Shown: positions 1 to 5,628 of the stretch, piece by piece
How the letters are laid out: each line of letters opens with the position of its first letter
How positions within the stretch are numbered: the first letter of the stretch is position 1
Assembly: GCA_003539755.1 (NCBI GenBank)
Contig: DPOH01000315.1
Span: forward strand, 559-6,291
Direction of reading: 5' to 3'
DNA: 5,733 nucleotides
Origin: Clostridium sp.
Lineage (GTDB): Bacteria; Bacillota; Clostridia; Clostridiales; Clostridiaceae
Notes under the pieces: generated by a model
The model's input: the letters and a program-made list of their open reading frames with translations, nothing else
Told to the model about the DNA's origin: nothing
Databases searched by the model: none
Made by a program: the position numbers and the translations under genes

Positions 1-56
1 ATGAAGCTAGACATGGAAAAGCTTTTGAAGGCTTATTAAATAGATATTTTGGATAA
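1..56 (+). CDS. Rubrerythrin-family protein, C-terminal end only (partial)
   Basis: Only the last 17 complete codons are in the window, read in frame 3 and ending with TAA at 54-56; the residues are EARHGKAFEGLLNRYFG. The E-x-x-H pair (EARH) followed by G-K-A-F and an L-L-x-R-Y-F ending is the typical last helix of the rubrerythrin ferritin-like domain, where Glu and His are di-iron ligands. Family knowledge: rubrerythrins reduce hydrogen peroxide in the cytoplasm of anaerobes using electrons passed through a rubredoxin. Classical rubrerythrin carries its rubredoxin domain after this helix. Here the protein stops about a dozen residues after the ligand, so I infer either the reverse type (rubredoxin at the N-terminus), common in clostridia, or a form lacking that domain. 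The short ATG reading frame at position 1 (12 codons) is an artefact of another frame. Confidence 0.8.
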   Translation, partial: EARHGKAFEGLLNRYFG

Positions 57-79
57 TAGCTATAATTATGTATATTCAA

Positions 80-117
80 TCTGCCCATAAATGGTTCGTA
101 AAAGCTTTATGAGCAGA
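80..117 (+). terminator. Imperfect hairpin after the rubrerythrin gene
   Basis: A 12-base arm at 80-91 pairs with 106-117, with one C-A mismatch and a 14-base loop. A T-run (130-135) follows only after a 12-base gap, so this is not a canonical intrinsic terminator. It may protect the 3' end of the rubrerythrin mRNA or act as a weak terminator 24 bases after the stop codon. Confidence 0.35.
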
Positions 118-197
118 AATAAAGAAATATTTTTTGATTTATATGTATTTTATAAATTTAAAAAATCCCCCAAAAAACCCCATATATATAGTATTTG

Positions 198-247
198 AAA
201 AGGACTGCTTAGAATTTTTACCTCTATTTCTAAGCAAGTCCTTTTTT
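198..247 (+). terminator. Intrinsic terminator between convergent genes
   Basis: The left arm 198-214 pairs with 228-245, with one bulged base, giving a long stem around GGACT/AGTCC and GCTTAGAA/TTCTAAGC. It is closed by a 13-base loop and followed on the + strand by T6 (242-247). It lies between the rubrerythrin end and the macrodomain stop codon, which face each other. On the - strand the stem is followed by only four Ts, so it may work in both directions but is best for + strand transcription. Confidence 0.75.
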
Positions 248-278
248 GCAGGTTAATATTAAAAAATAAATAGATTTT

Positions 279-935
279 TTAATTGAATTGCTCATTGTAG
301 ATACATGTAAATGCATCATATGTTTTTTGGTCATAGCATACCATAGCGATTTCATCAAAAATCTCTGGATTATTATTTATAAATGTAGTTATTTCCTCCA
401 AGGCAATTGTGCATGCTTCTTCTAAGGGATACCCGTATGCACCAGTGCTTATTGAAGGAAAGGCAAGAGTTTTTATAGGGTGATTTTTTATATAATCATT
501 ACAGTCACTGATTAATATTTCTTTTTTCTTTTCACCAAAAAGTTCATTATTCTTGAAACTATAAATATAATTCTCAAGTATATCATTGTATTGTTTTGTA
601 TAAGCCGAGGAATAATCAGCTGCTAAATTCAATACAGTTCTGTATGCGCTTCTTAAATACTTTTCTTCTGTTCCGTTATGTCTATAAATTGGACCAACAG
701 TATGAATTACCCAGTATATGCCTTCATCTGTAAGGTTGTAGGATTTGGTTATTTTTGAATTACCTGTCATGCATCCTTTAAGTTCTCTGCATTCGTCTAG
801 AAGTCTGCTTCCACATGCTTTGTGTATAGAGCCATCGACTCCTCCTCCGCCAAGAAGAGAGGTATTTGCTGCATTTACAATGGCATCGAATTTAAGCTTT
901 GTTATATCACCTAATAGTATTTTAAAAATAGTCAA
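279..935 (-). CDS. Macrodomain protein, MacroD/YmdB-like ADP-ribosyl or O-acetyl-ADP-ribose hydrolase
   Basis: From the TTG start this is a 218-residue cytoplasmic protein. It begins with a beta strand and GDIT (residues 9-12), then NAAN (21-24), the glycine-rich loop GGGGVDGSIH (29-38) and STGAYGYP (163-170), the phosphate-binding loop. Asn24 and Asp34 line up with Asn25 and Asp35 of E. coli YmdB, the residues tied to catalysis, so activity is likely. The family removes ADP-ribose from acidic side chains or deacetylates O-acetyl-ADP-ribose. Start choice: GAGGTGA (941-947) lies five bases before TTG at 935, and the distance to GDIT then matches YmdB; the in-frame GTG at 944 is inside the ribosome binding site. 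About 45 extra residues (roughly 107-157) sit between the LNLAA helix and the AFPSIS strand compared with YmdB. A possible promoter is TTTACA (1024-1029) with a 17-base spacer to TATTTT (1001-1006), which is weak. It is flanked by terminators and appears monocistronic. Confidence 0.88.
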   Translation of the reverse strand: MTIFKILLGDITKLKFDAIVNAANTSLLGGGGVDGSIHKACGSRLLDECRELKGCMTGNSKITKSYNLTDEGIYWVIHTVGPIYRHNGTEEKYLRSAYRTVLNLAADYSSAYTKQYNDILENYIYSFKNNELFGEKKKEILISDCNDYIKNHPIKTLAFPSISTGAYGYPLEEACTIALEEITTFINNNPEIFDEIAMVCYDQKTYDAFTCIYNEQFN

Positions 936-940
936 ATAAA

Positions 941-947
941 TCACCTC
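941..947 (-). promoter_or_regulatory. Ribosome binding site that sets the TTG start of the macrodomain gene
   Basis: On the - strand GAGGTGA is followed by five bases and then TTG at 935-933. An upstream GTG (944-942) in the same frame overlaps this site and would have no ribosome binding site of its own. An ATG at 949-947 runs into TGA two codons later. Confidence 0.75.
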
Positions 948-1104
948 ATATTTGTCATATAATTCTCATATTAATAGTTTACACCTAAATCATTAAAATA
1001 AAAATAGAAAAATATACAAAATATGTAAATAAAAAATAAACTTTATAGAATATAATATGTGTTTACTTTTTACTGGGAGTTATTGTATACTAAATACTCT
1101 TATC

Positions 1105-1152
1105 AAAAAATAATACCTTGAAATACTCTATATTTAAAGATTTCAAGGTATT
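1105..1152 (-). terminator. Intrinsic terminator of the HNH-like gene
   Basis: A perfect 13-base inverted repeat (1112-1124 and 1140-1152) is closed by a 15-base loop. It is followed on the - strand by T6 (complement of A6 at 1105-1110). It starts seven bases after the stop codon of the gene at 1160, so it clearly ends that transcript and separates it from the macrodomain gene downstream on the same strand. Confidence 0.85.
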
Positions 1153-1159
1153 GTTATAA

Positions 1160-1834
1160 TTAAAGTTCTTTTATTTCTAAATTTTTTCTTCTATTATCTA
1201 GAGGATTTAAATTTATATGATGGATTTTTGCACCTTCTTCAGGTTCCATTATGAACTCATCTAAACGGATTCTTCCATTTTTAGTATTGGCAACTACCAT
1301 AAGTTCATTACCTTTTCTATATGCAACCCAGTTGTAACCATCTTTAACAACATCATTTACATCATCCATATCAATTAATGCAGTATCTTTTGGATTACCG
1401 AATTTATCTCTTAGAATTATTCCCATAGTTTCATGATCTATTTTTTCGCAGTCATTCTTTGAATATCTGTCGTATATTTCAAGATTATTTTTTCTGTTGT
1501 CTAAAGTATTTTTATTTAAATGCTTTATTGGAGTTCTTGGGTCAACATCTAAGATAAAACTTTGTATAGTTTGTTTAGTACGCTTAGTTTTTCCATTTAC
1601 AGTTGTAGTTATAAGTCTTTGAACTAAGTAGCTATTAAAATCCTTATGCCATTCTGCAAACCAAGGACCAGCATTTTTAACTCTTTCTGCATCAAAAGTA
1701 TCTATCTTGCAAATAAATTCTGTTCCATCTTTTTTATAAACAGTAATTTCAGTAAGAACATCCTTTGTAGTATATTTATTTTCTTTTGCTTTTTTATTAG
1801 TATTAATAATGAACACCTCTTTCAAAAATAGCAT
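1160..1834 (-). CDS. Tandem HNH-like domain protein (HNH endonuclease family, possibly inactive)
   Basis: The protein is 224 residues from the ATG at 1834. It holds two related halves. Half one runs from about residue 38 to 122 and ends with IKHLNKNTLDNRKNNLEI (103-120). Half two runs from about 150 to 224 and ends with IHHINLNPLDNRRKNLEI (204-221). Each half opens with an ID-x-x-D-(x)n-V-K...W-x-A stretch. The H-x-N-x-N-x-L-D-N-R-x-x-N-L pattern is that of phage-type HNH/HNH_3 nucleases. In that family the pattern is normally preceded by Asp-His, and an earlier strand carries a His (as in LHRLI). Here Asp is Lys in half one and His in half two, and the earlier His is absent in both (IQSFIL, LDEFIM). 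A DNA-binding or regulatory role is therefore as plausible as cutting. The first 20 residues are Lys/Asn-rich. No phage or intron genes are adjacent. The start is uncertain: the ribosome binding site at 1814-1819 suggests ATT at 1807 (215 residues), whereas the ATG at 1834 has no ribosome binding site. Confidence 0.82.
   Translation of the reverse strand: MLFLKEVFIINTNKKAKENKYTTKDVLTEITVYKKDGTEFICKIDTFDAERVKNAGPWFAEWHKDFNSYLVQRLITTTVNGKTKRTKQTIQSFILDVDPRTPIKHLNKNTLDNRKNNLEIYDRYSKNDCEKIDHETMGIILRDKFGNPKDTALIDMDDVNDVVKDGYNWVAYRKGNELMVVANTKNGRIRLDEFIMEPEEGAKIHHINLNPLDNRRKNLEIKEL
1814..1819 (-). promoter_or_regulatory. Ribosome binding site inside the annotated HNH-like reading frame
   Basis: GAGGTG on the - strand, preceded by AAA, lies downstream of the ATG at 1834 and eight bases (from GAGG) before an in-frame ATT at 1807-1805. 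The macrodomain gene shows the same eight-base distance from GAGG to its TTG. No ATG, GTG or TTG lies at a usable distance after this site. Confidence 0.55.
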
Positions 1835-1862
1835 GTTTAAGTTAATGTATAAACATCATATT

Positions 1863-1891
1863 ATTATAGCAGATTTATTATATAAGAACAA
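1863..1891 (-). promoter_or_regulatory. Sigma-A type promoter of the HNH-like gene
   Basis: On the - strand TTGTTC (1891-1886) is followed by a 17-base spacer and a perfect TATAAT (1868-1863), with TGC just before it forming an extended -10. The predicted transcription start near 1856 gives a leader of about 22 bases to the ATG at 1834 or about 49 to the ATT at 1807. Confidence 0.75.
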
Positions 1892-2023
1892 TTCATATAT
1901 ACAAAATTTATCAAAATATGACAAGCTTAAATAACTTTAAAATCAATAGTTTTATCTTATAGTCTTTGCAAGGAATGATCAGCTTAAACCTGTTAAATAT
2001 AAATTTTTAAGTTTAGCATAAAT

Positions 2024-2035
2024 GAAGAATTCTTC
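2024..2035. promoter_or_regulatory. 12-bp perfect palindrome in the divergent intergenic region
   Basis: GAAGAATTCTTC reads identically on both strands. It sits in the stretch of about 290 bases between the HNH-like gene and the small divergent gene, which otherwise shows only AT-rich DNA, the HNH promoter and weak -10-like sequences. It could be an operator for a dimeric regulator, but a chance palindrome is possible. Confidence 0.25.
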
Positions 2036-2123
2036 TAAGATTATTTAAAGATAAAAATATGTTCTAATGTATATGATTTCACCATAATATTATTATATAT
2101 TGATAAAGTTTGGAGGTAGCATT

Positions 2124-2342
2124 ATGGATAATATTTCAACATATTCATCAGCAATAATAAAAATGCTTATGGATGTAAGGGAAATAAGCTATTTTGAATT
2201 AAAGAGGCACTTTGAAAAAAATAAAATATACCTAAATGCTAAGGAGATAAATAATTTTGATTTTAATAAGGAATTAGATAAACTTGAGGAAATGGGAATA
2301 ATATCTCAGGATGAAGGACTGATAATATTTGAAGGAATATAA
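2124..2342 (+). CDS. Small possible winged-helix protein, unknown function
   Basis: The product is 72 residues, starting at the ATG at 2124. I chose this start because GGAGG (2112-2116) lies seven bases before it, while the in-frame ATG at 2100 has no ribosome binding site. I do not recognise a named family. The layout is helix (about 8-17), ISYFELKRHFEKN (21-33) as a possible two-helix turn, then FNKELDKLEEMGIIS (about 46-60) and a short strand pair with QDEGLIIFEG near the end. A helix rich in Leu/Glu leading to M-G-I-I and then a hairpin is common in winged-helix DNA-binding domains, so a small regulator is a reasonable guess. It has no signal peptide or membrane segment. It is divergent from the HNH-like gene and closed by its own terminator at 2405-2446. 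A possible -10 is TATTAT (2091-2096), without a good -35. Confidence 0.75.
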   Translation: MDNISTYSSAIIKMLMDVREISYFELKRHFEKNKIYLNAKEINNFDFNKELDKLEEMGIISQDEGLIIFEGI

Positions 2343-2404
2343 CTGATGATAAGTTACATTTAAAGTAAATAATTCAAGTTAATTAAAATAATAGATTTGA
2401 GTTT

Positions 2405-2446
2405 TTCCAGTGTTTAAAACTTATGTTTTATGTACTGGAATTTTTT
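2405..2446 (+). terminator. Intrinsic terminator after the small gene
   Basis: TTCCAGT (2405-2411) pairs with ACTGGAA (2434-2440). Inside, after a 3x3 internal loop, TAAAAC pairs with GTTTTA across a TTAT loop. T6 follows at 2441-2446. It insulates the downstream arabinofuranosidase gene from read-through. Confidence 0.8.
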
Positions 2447-2514
2447 GTTGATAAGATATTTTTGATATATGATATCGATATTTAATTGACCAAAAAATTT
2501 TAGTTGATTTTATA

Positions 2515-2530
2515 AGTTGTACGTACAAAT
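2515..2530. promoter_or_regulatory. AraR-like operator upstream of the arabinofuranosidase gene
   Basis: The core TTGTACGTACAA (2517-2528) is a perfect 12-bp palindrome, and the surrounding 16 bases are symmetric except for one position. It closely resembles, as I recall it, the operator of the arabinose repressor AraR of Bacillus and related Firmicutes (ATTTGTACGTACAAAT). Its place directly in front of an arabinose-releasing enzyme, two bases upstream of the -35 box, supports repression lifted by L-arabinose. Confidence 0.75.
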
Positions 2531-2538
2531 CGTTTACA
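2525..2538 (+). promoter_or_regulatory. cre-like site (CcpA catabolite repression) overlapping the -35 box
   Basis: ACAAATCGTTTACA fits the cre pattern TGWAANCGNTNWCA at 12 of 14 positions, missing only the first two bases. It shares bases with the AraR-like operator and covers the -35 box, a place where CcpA binding would block RNA polymerase. The central CG and right half-site CGTTTACA are the convincing part. Confidence 0.5.
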
Positions 2539-2561
2539 AAAAAAGCGAAAAGTGGTATTAT
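2533..2561 (+). promoter_or_regulatory. Promoter of the arabinofuranosidase gene
   Basis: TTTACA (2533-2538) is followed by a 17-base spacer and TATTAT (2556-2561), with TGG just before it as an extended -10. The start would be near 2568, leaving a leader of about 37 bases that contains the ribosome binding site. A second, weaker candidate lies upstream: TTGACC (2486-2491) with a 19-base spacer to TATAAG (2511-2516). Confidence 0.65.
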
Positions 2562-2604
2562 TTTGATGTGGAAAAAATTTGAAAATATAAAGGGAGGAAT
2601 TATA

Positions 2605-5103
2605 ATGAAAAGAAATACGATTGCATTGATTTGTGCAGTATGTATGTGTATGACATCAGTAACAAGCGGAGTAGCTGAGAAAGCAGATGTAGGTACAAGT
2701 TCTTATAACTTGAACGTAAATGTTGATAATAAAACCATAGATGTAAGTGATATGCTAAATGGTCTATTTTTTGAAGATATAAATCATGGAGCAGATGGTG
2801 GTTTATATTCAGAATTAATAGAAAATAATTCATTTGAGTATAAGGATTCATTGGAATCTTGGAAATATGATGTTGGAAGTGATGGAAGCTGTAAGGTACT
2901 TAAGGATAAACCATTAAATGAAAATAATACTTCATATTTAGAAATGACTTCAACTGATAATTCTAAGGTTTCCATAATAAATGATGGCTATAAAGGGATA
3001 AATATAGAAAAAGGAAAGAAATATGATTTTTATTTTTTTGCAAATAATTCAGATAGTAAAGATCATGATATAAAAATAGAACTTGTAAATGAAAATGGTA
3101 TAAGTATATCAGATGTTAAGACTATACGTACAAACAGTAACAGCTGGACTAAATATGAAACACAACTTACAGGAACAGAAGACGTTATTAATGCAAGTAT
3201 AAAGATTACTGCATGTGATGCAGGAACTGTAGATTTAGATATGGTTTCTTTATTCCCAAGTGCTGATGATACATGGCATCAGAGAAAATTTGGTCTTAGA
3301 AAAGATCTTGTGGAAAGATTAAAGGATTTAAATGCTAAATTTTTAAGATTCCCAGGTGGATGTGTTATTGAAGGTGATACTCAGGATGAAATGTATAACT
3401 GGAAAAATACAATAGGAAAAATTGAAGAAAGAAAAGCAATTCATAATAAATGGGGATATTATCAATCTTATGGACTTGGATTTTATGAATATTTTCAGCT
3501 TTGTGAAGATTTGAATTTACAGCCTGTACCTGTTCTTAATTGTGGTATGACATGTCAAGGTGGAGCACATAATGGAAAATCTGAATATATGGCAGATGGA
3601 GAGGAACTTGATTCTTATATCCAAGATGCATTAGACCTTGTAGAATATGCAAATGGTAGTGTGGATACTGAATGGGGCAAAAAGAGAGCAGAAGCAGGAC
3701 ATCCAGAACCATTTAATTTGAAGTATATAGAAATAGGTAATGAACAATGGGGAGAGGATTATCAAGAAAGATTTGAAAAGTTCCAAAAAGTATTTAAAGA
3801 AAAATATCCTGATATACAGCTTATTTCAAATGTAGGGCCAGTTGCAGAAGGTGCAATTCCTAAAGAAGGATGGGAATGGGTTAAGGATAAAGCAAATGAT
3901 ACTTATGTAGATGAACATTATTATATGAGTCCAGAATGGTTTGCATCTCATACAAATAGATATGATTCATATAATAGAAATGATGCAAAGGTATATTTAG
4001 GCGAATATGCAGCTCAAAGTAATACACTAAAAGCAGCATTAGCAGAAGGAGCATATCTTACAGGAATAGAAAAAAATAGTGACATTGTAAAAATGGAATC
4101 TTATGCACCTCTTTTTGCAAAAAGTGATGATTTTCAGTGGTCTCCTAATATGATATGGTTTAATGGAAAAACAAGTTATGGAAGTGCAAATTATTATATG
4201 CAGAAGCTTTTTGGAGATAATTTAGGAACAAGTATGTTAGAAGATAAGTTTACATGCCCTGATATTTCAAAAAGCAAAGATATAAAAGGTGGAGTATGTT
4301 TAGGAGCATGGGCAACAGAAGTTCAGTATGATAACTTAAAGGTAACTAATAATGATACTGGAGAAGAGATATATAATGATAATTTTGATAGTGGAGACTT
4401 ATCAAATTATAACAAAGTTAATGGAAACTGGACTGTAGATAATGGAAAGCTTACATTAAAAGAAATAAAGGATAACTGTAGAATTGATACAATAGCAAAT
4501 GATTGGACAAATTATACTGTTGAAGTTGATGCAAAGAAATTAGGAGGAAATGAAGGATTTTTATTAGGTTTTGGAGTAAAAGATTCAGATAATTATTTTT
4601 GGTACAATATTGGAGGATGGGCAAATACTTTAACTGCTGTAGAGCAGGCTACTGGAGGAAGTAAATCTACAATAAGTACTGCAGATTCTAAGTATGGAAC
4701 AATAGAAACAGGCAAAGATTACAAATTAAAAGTAGTTGTAAGCGGTAAGAATATAAAATGCTATTTAAATAGTGAATTAACTAATGAAGCTGTAATAGAT
4801 GCATCTTCTAAAGATGTATTTACATCATCAAGCTATGATTCTAAAACTAATGAAGTTATTTTAAAGGTAATTAATACAAGTGATAGTCAGAAGGATGTAA
4901 ATATAAATTTAAGTGGAGATAAAAAATTGAGTGATACTGCCTCAGTTCAATATATAACTTCAGATAGTGAGATGGATATGAATTCATTTGAAGATCCAGA
5001 AAAGATAAGCATAAAAACAAAAACAATTGATAATGTGTCTAATAAATTTACATTCAAGGCAGAGAAGTATTCTGCCAATGTTATAAGAATTAAGCTTAAG
5101 TAG
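2605..5103 (+). CDS. Secreted GH51 alpha-L-arabinofuranosidase with inserted accessory domain
   Basis: The product is 832 residues from ATG 2605, chosen because GGGAGG (2592-2597) lies seven bases before it and the predicted transcript starts near 2568, after the in-frame TTG 2563 and ATG 2566. Residues 1-24 form a Sec signal peptide: Lys-Arg, a hydrophobic core and a cut near GVA|EK; no lipobox. Order: GH51 N-terminal strand region with GLFFEDINHGADGGLYSE (about 53-70); carbohydrate-binding-like sandwich (about 80-217); catalytic barrel with LRFPGG (247-252), GNE with acid/base Glu380, and LGEYAA with nucleophile Glu467; an inserted LamG/CBM66-like sandwich (about 560-734); the end of the C-terminal sandwich (737-832). 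The family releases terminal L-arabinofuranose from arabinan, arabinoxylan and oligosaccharides. Both catalytic glutamates are present, so activity is expected. Most bacterial GH51 enzymes are intracellular; this one should act outside the cell. No transporter or araBAD gene is in the window. An AraR-like and a cre-like site lie upstream. Confidence 0.93.
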   Translation: MKRNTIALICAVCMCMTSVTSGVAEKADVGTSSYNLNVNVDNKTIDVSDMLNGLFFEDINHGADGGLYSELIENNSFEYKDSLESWKYDVGSDGSCKVLKDKPLNENNTSYLEMTSTDNSKVSIINDGYKGINIEKGKKYDFYFFANNSDSKDHDIKIELVNENGISISDVKTIRTNSNSWTKYETQLTGTEDVINASIKITACDAGTVDLDMVSLFPSADDTWHQRKFGLRKDLVERLKDLNAKFLRFPGGCVIEGDTQDEMYNWKNTIGKIEERKAIHNKWGYYQSYGLGFYEYFQLCEDLNLQPVPVLNCGMTCQGGAHNGKSEYMADGEELDSYIQDALDLVEYANGSVDTEWGKKRAEAGHPEPFNLKYIEIGNEQWGEDYQERFEKFQKVFKEKYPDIQLISNVGPVAEGAIPKEGWEWVKDKANDTYVDEHYYMSPEWFASHTNRYDSYNRNDAKVYLGEYAAQSNTLKAALAEGAYLTGIEKNSDIVKMESYAPLFAKSDDFQWSPNMIWFNGKTSYGSANYYMQKLFGDNLGTSMLEDKFTCPDISKSKDIKGGVCLGAWATEVQYDNLKVTNNDTGEEIYNDNFDSGDLSNYNKVNGNWTVDNGKLTLKEIKDNCRIDTIANDWTNYTVEVDAKKLGGNEGFLLGFGVKDSDNYFWYNIGGWANTLTAVEQATGGSKSTISTADSKYGTIETGKDYKLKVVVSGKNIKCYLNSELTNEAVIDASSKDVFTSSSYDSKTNEVILKVINTSDSQKDVNINLSGDKKLSDTASVQYITSDSEMDMNSFEDPEKISIKTKTIDNVSNKFTFKAEKYSANVIRIKLK

Positions 5104-5264
5104 ACAAATATTAAGTGTATAAGTTTTAAATTGAGATGTTATTGGAAATTTTAAATTATATATTAATAAATCATTAAAGATATATAAATATTATATATTT
5201 ACAATGTATAAGAAAAGCTATGTGGATATCTTATATAAAAAGAGTATAGAAATGGGGTATAAAA
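5104..5264. other. AT-rich intergenic gap without a clear terminator
   Basis: This stretch holds no GC-containing hairpin followed by Ts; the only repeat is an AT-only inverted repeat (5181-5187 with 5191-5197). Neither a terminator for the arabinofuranosidase gene nor a convincing promoter for the next gene is visible. Read-through into the 74-residue gene is therefore possible. Confidence 0.4.
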
Positions 5265-5489
5265 ATGATATTAGTTAATTGTGCATTAAGTCAGGATGAG
5301 ATCATAAAAATAGTAGAAGACATAGAAATTGATGGGCAAAAGCCATTCAAATTTAAGAATAAACAAGGTCTTAAATTACATTTTGATTCTACTTATGGTG
5401 ATGATGCTAAAGCAGCAGGGCTTATAAAGTCACACATCAAGAGCACGCCATTAGGAAAAGCTCTATTTTTCAGTGTATATGCTGAATAA
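5265..5489 (+). CDS. Conserved-looking small protein of unknown function, 74 residues
   Basis: I do not recognise a named family. The ATG at 5265 is preceded by GGGG (5254-5257) with seven bases between, a modest ribosome binding site. The protein looks soluble and folded: a helix after SQDE (about 9-18), a charged strand pair PFKFKNKQGLKLHF (27-40), a helix around DDAKAAGLIKSHIKS (46-60), and a final strand KALFFSVYAE (65-74). This alpha/beta pattern, with balanced charges and no signal peptide or membrane segment, suggests a real cytoplasmic protein. It lies 161 bases after the arabinofuranosidase gene with no clear terminator between, so co-transcription is possible, but nothing in it suggests sugar metabolism. 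The codon usage matches its neighbours. The nearest strong terminator is 140 bases downstream at 5629-5673. Confidence 0.75.
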   Translation: MILVNCALSQDEIIKIVEDIEIDGQKPFKFKNKQGLKLHFDSTYGDDAKAAGLIKSHIKSTPLGKALFFSVYAE

Positions 5490-5628
5490 TGAAAGTCTGT
5501 AAATTATAGATTATCTACTGTAATAAGATAAGCTTATAATTTTAAAATAGATTAAATTGCAAGTCCTTTGATTAGAAAATTGCATATGTTAAAGTTGATA
5601 TTTTGAAATTTATATTAATATAGGGGGT

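Noticed and set aside
745..939. 64-codon + strand reading frame
   Set aside because: It lies opposite the conserved N-terminal macrodomain motifs, has a low-complexity Ser/Pro/His composition and has no ribosome binding site.
1646..1831. 61-codon + strand reading frame
   Set aside because: It is antisense to the start of the HNH-like gene, and its Phe/Ile/Ser-rich composition is what an AT-rich complementary strand gives by chance.
279..1834. DarTG-like toxin-antitoxin or other defence module from macrodomain plus HNH-like genes
   Set aside because: No ADP-ribosyltransferase toxin is present. The macrodomain protein is the short MacroD/YmdB type rather than a DarG. The two genes are separated by a strong terminator and 200 bases, so they are not one operon.
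2100..2123. ATG at 2100 as the start of the small gene
   Set aside because: GGAGG lies inside this extension at the ideal distance from ATG 2124, and nothing like a ribosome binding site precedes 2100.
2605..2676. Arabinofuranosidase as a lipoprotein
   Set aside because: Three Cys residues lie in the signal peptide, but none is preceded by a lipobox; the residues before them are Ile, Val and Met rather than Gly/Ala/Ser.
2600..2975. Two - strand reading frames (2600-2851 and 2784-2975)
   Set aside because: Both are antisense to the signal peptide and N-terminal region of the arabinofuranosidase, with unnatural Leu/His/Tyr or Ser/Leu-rich composition.
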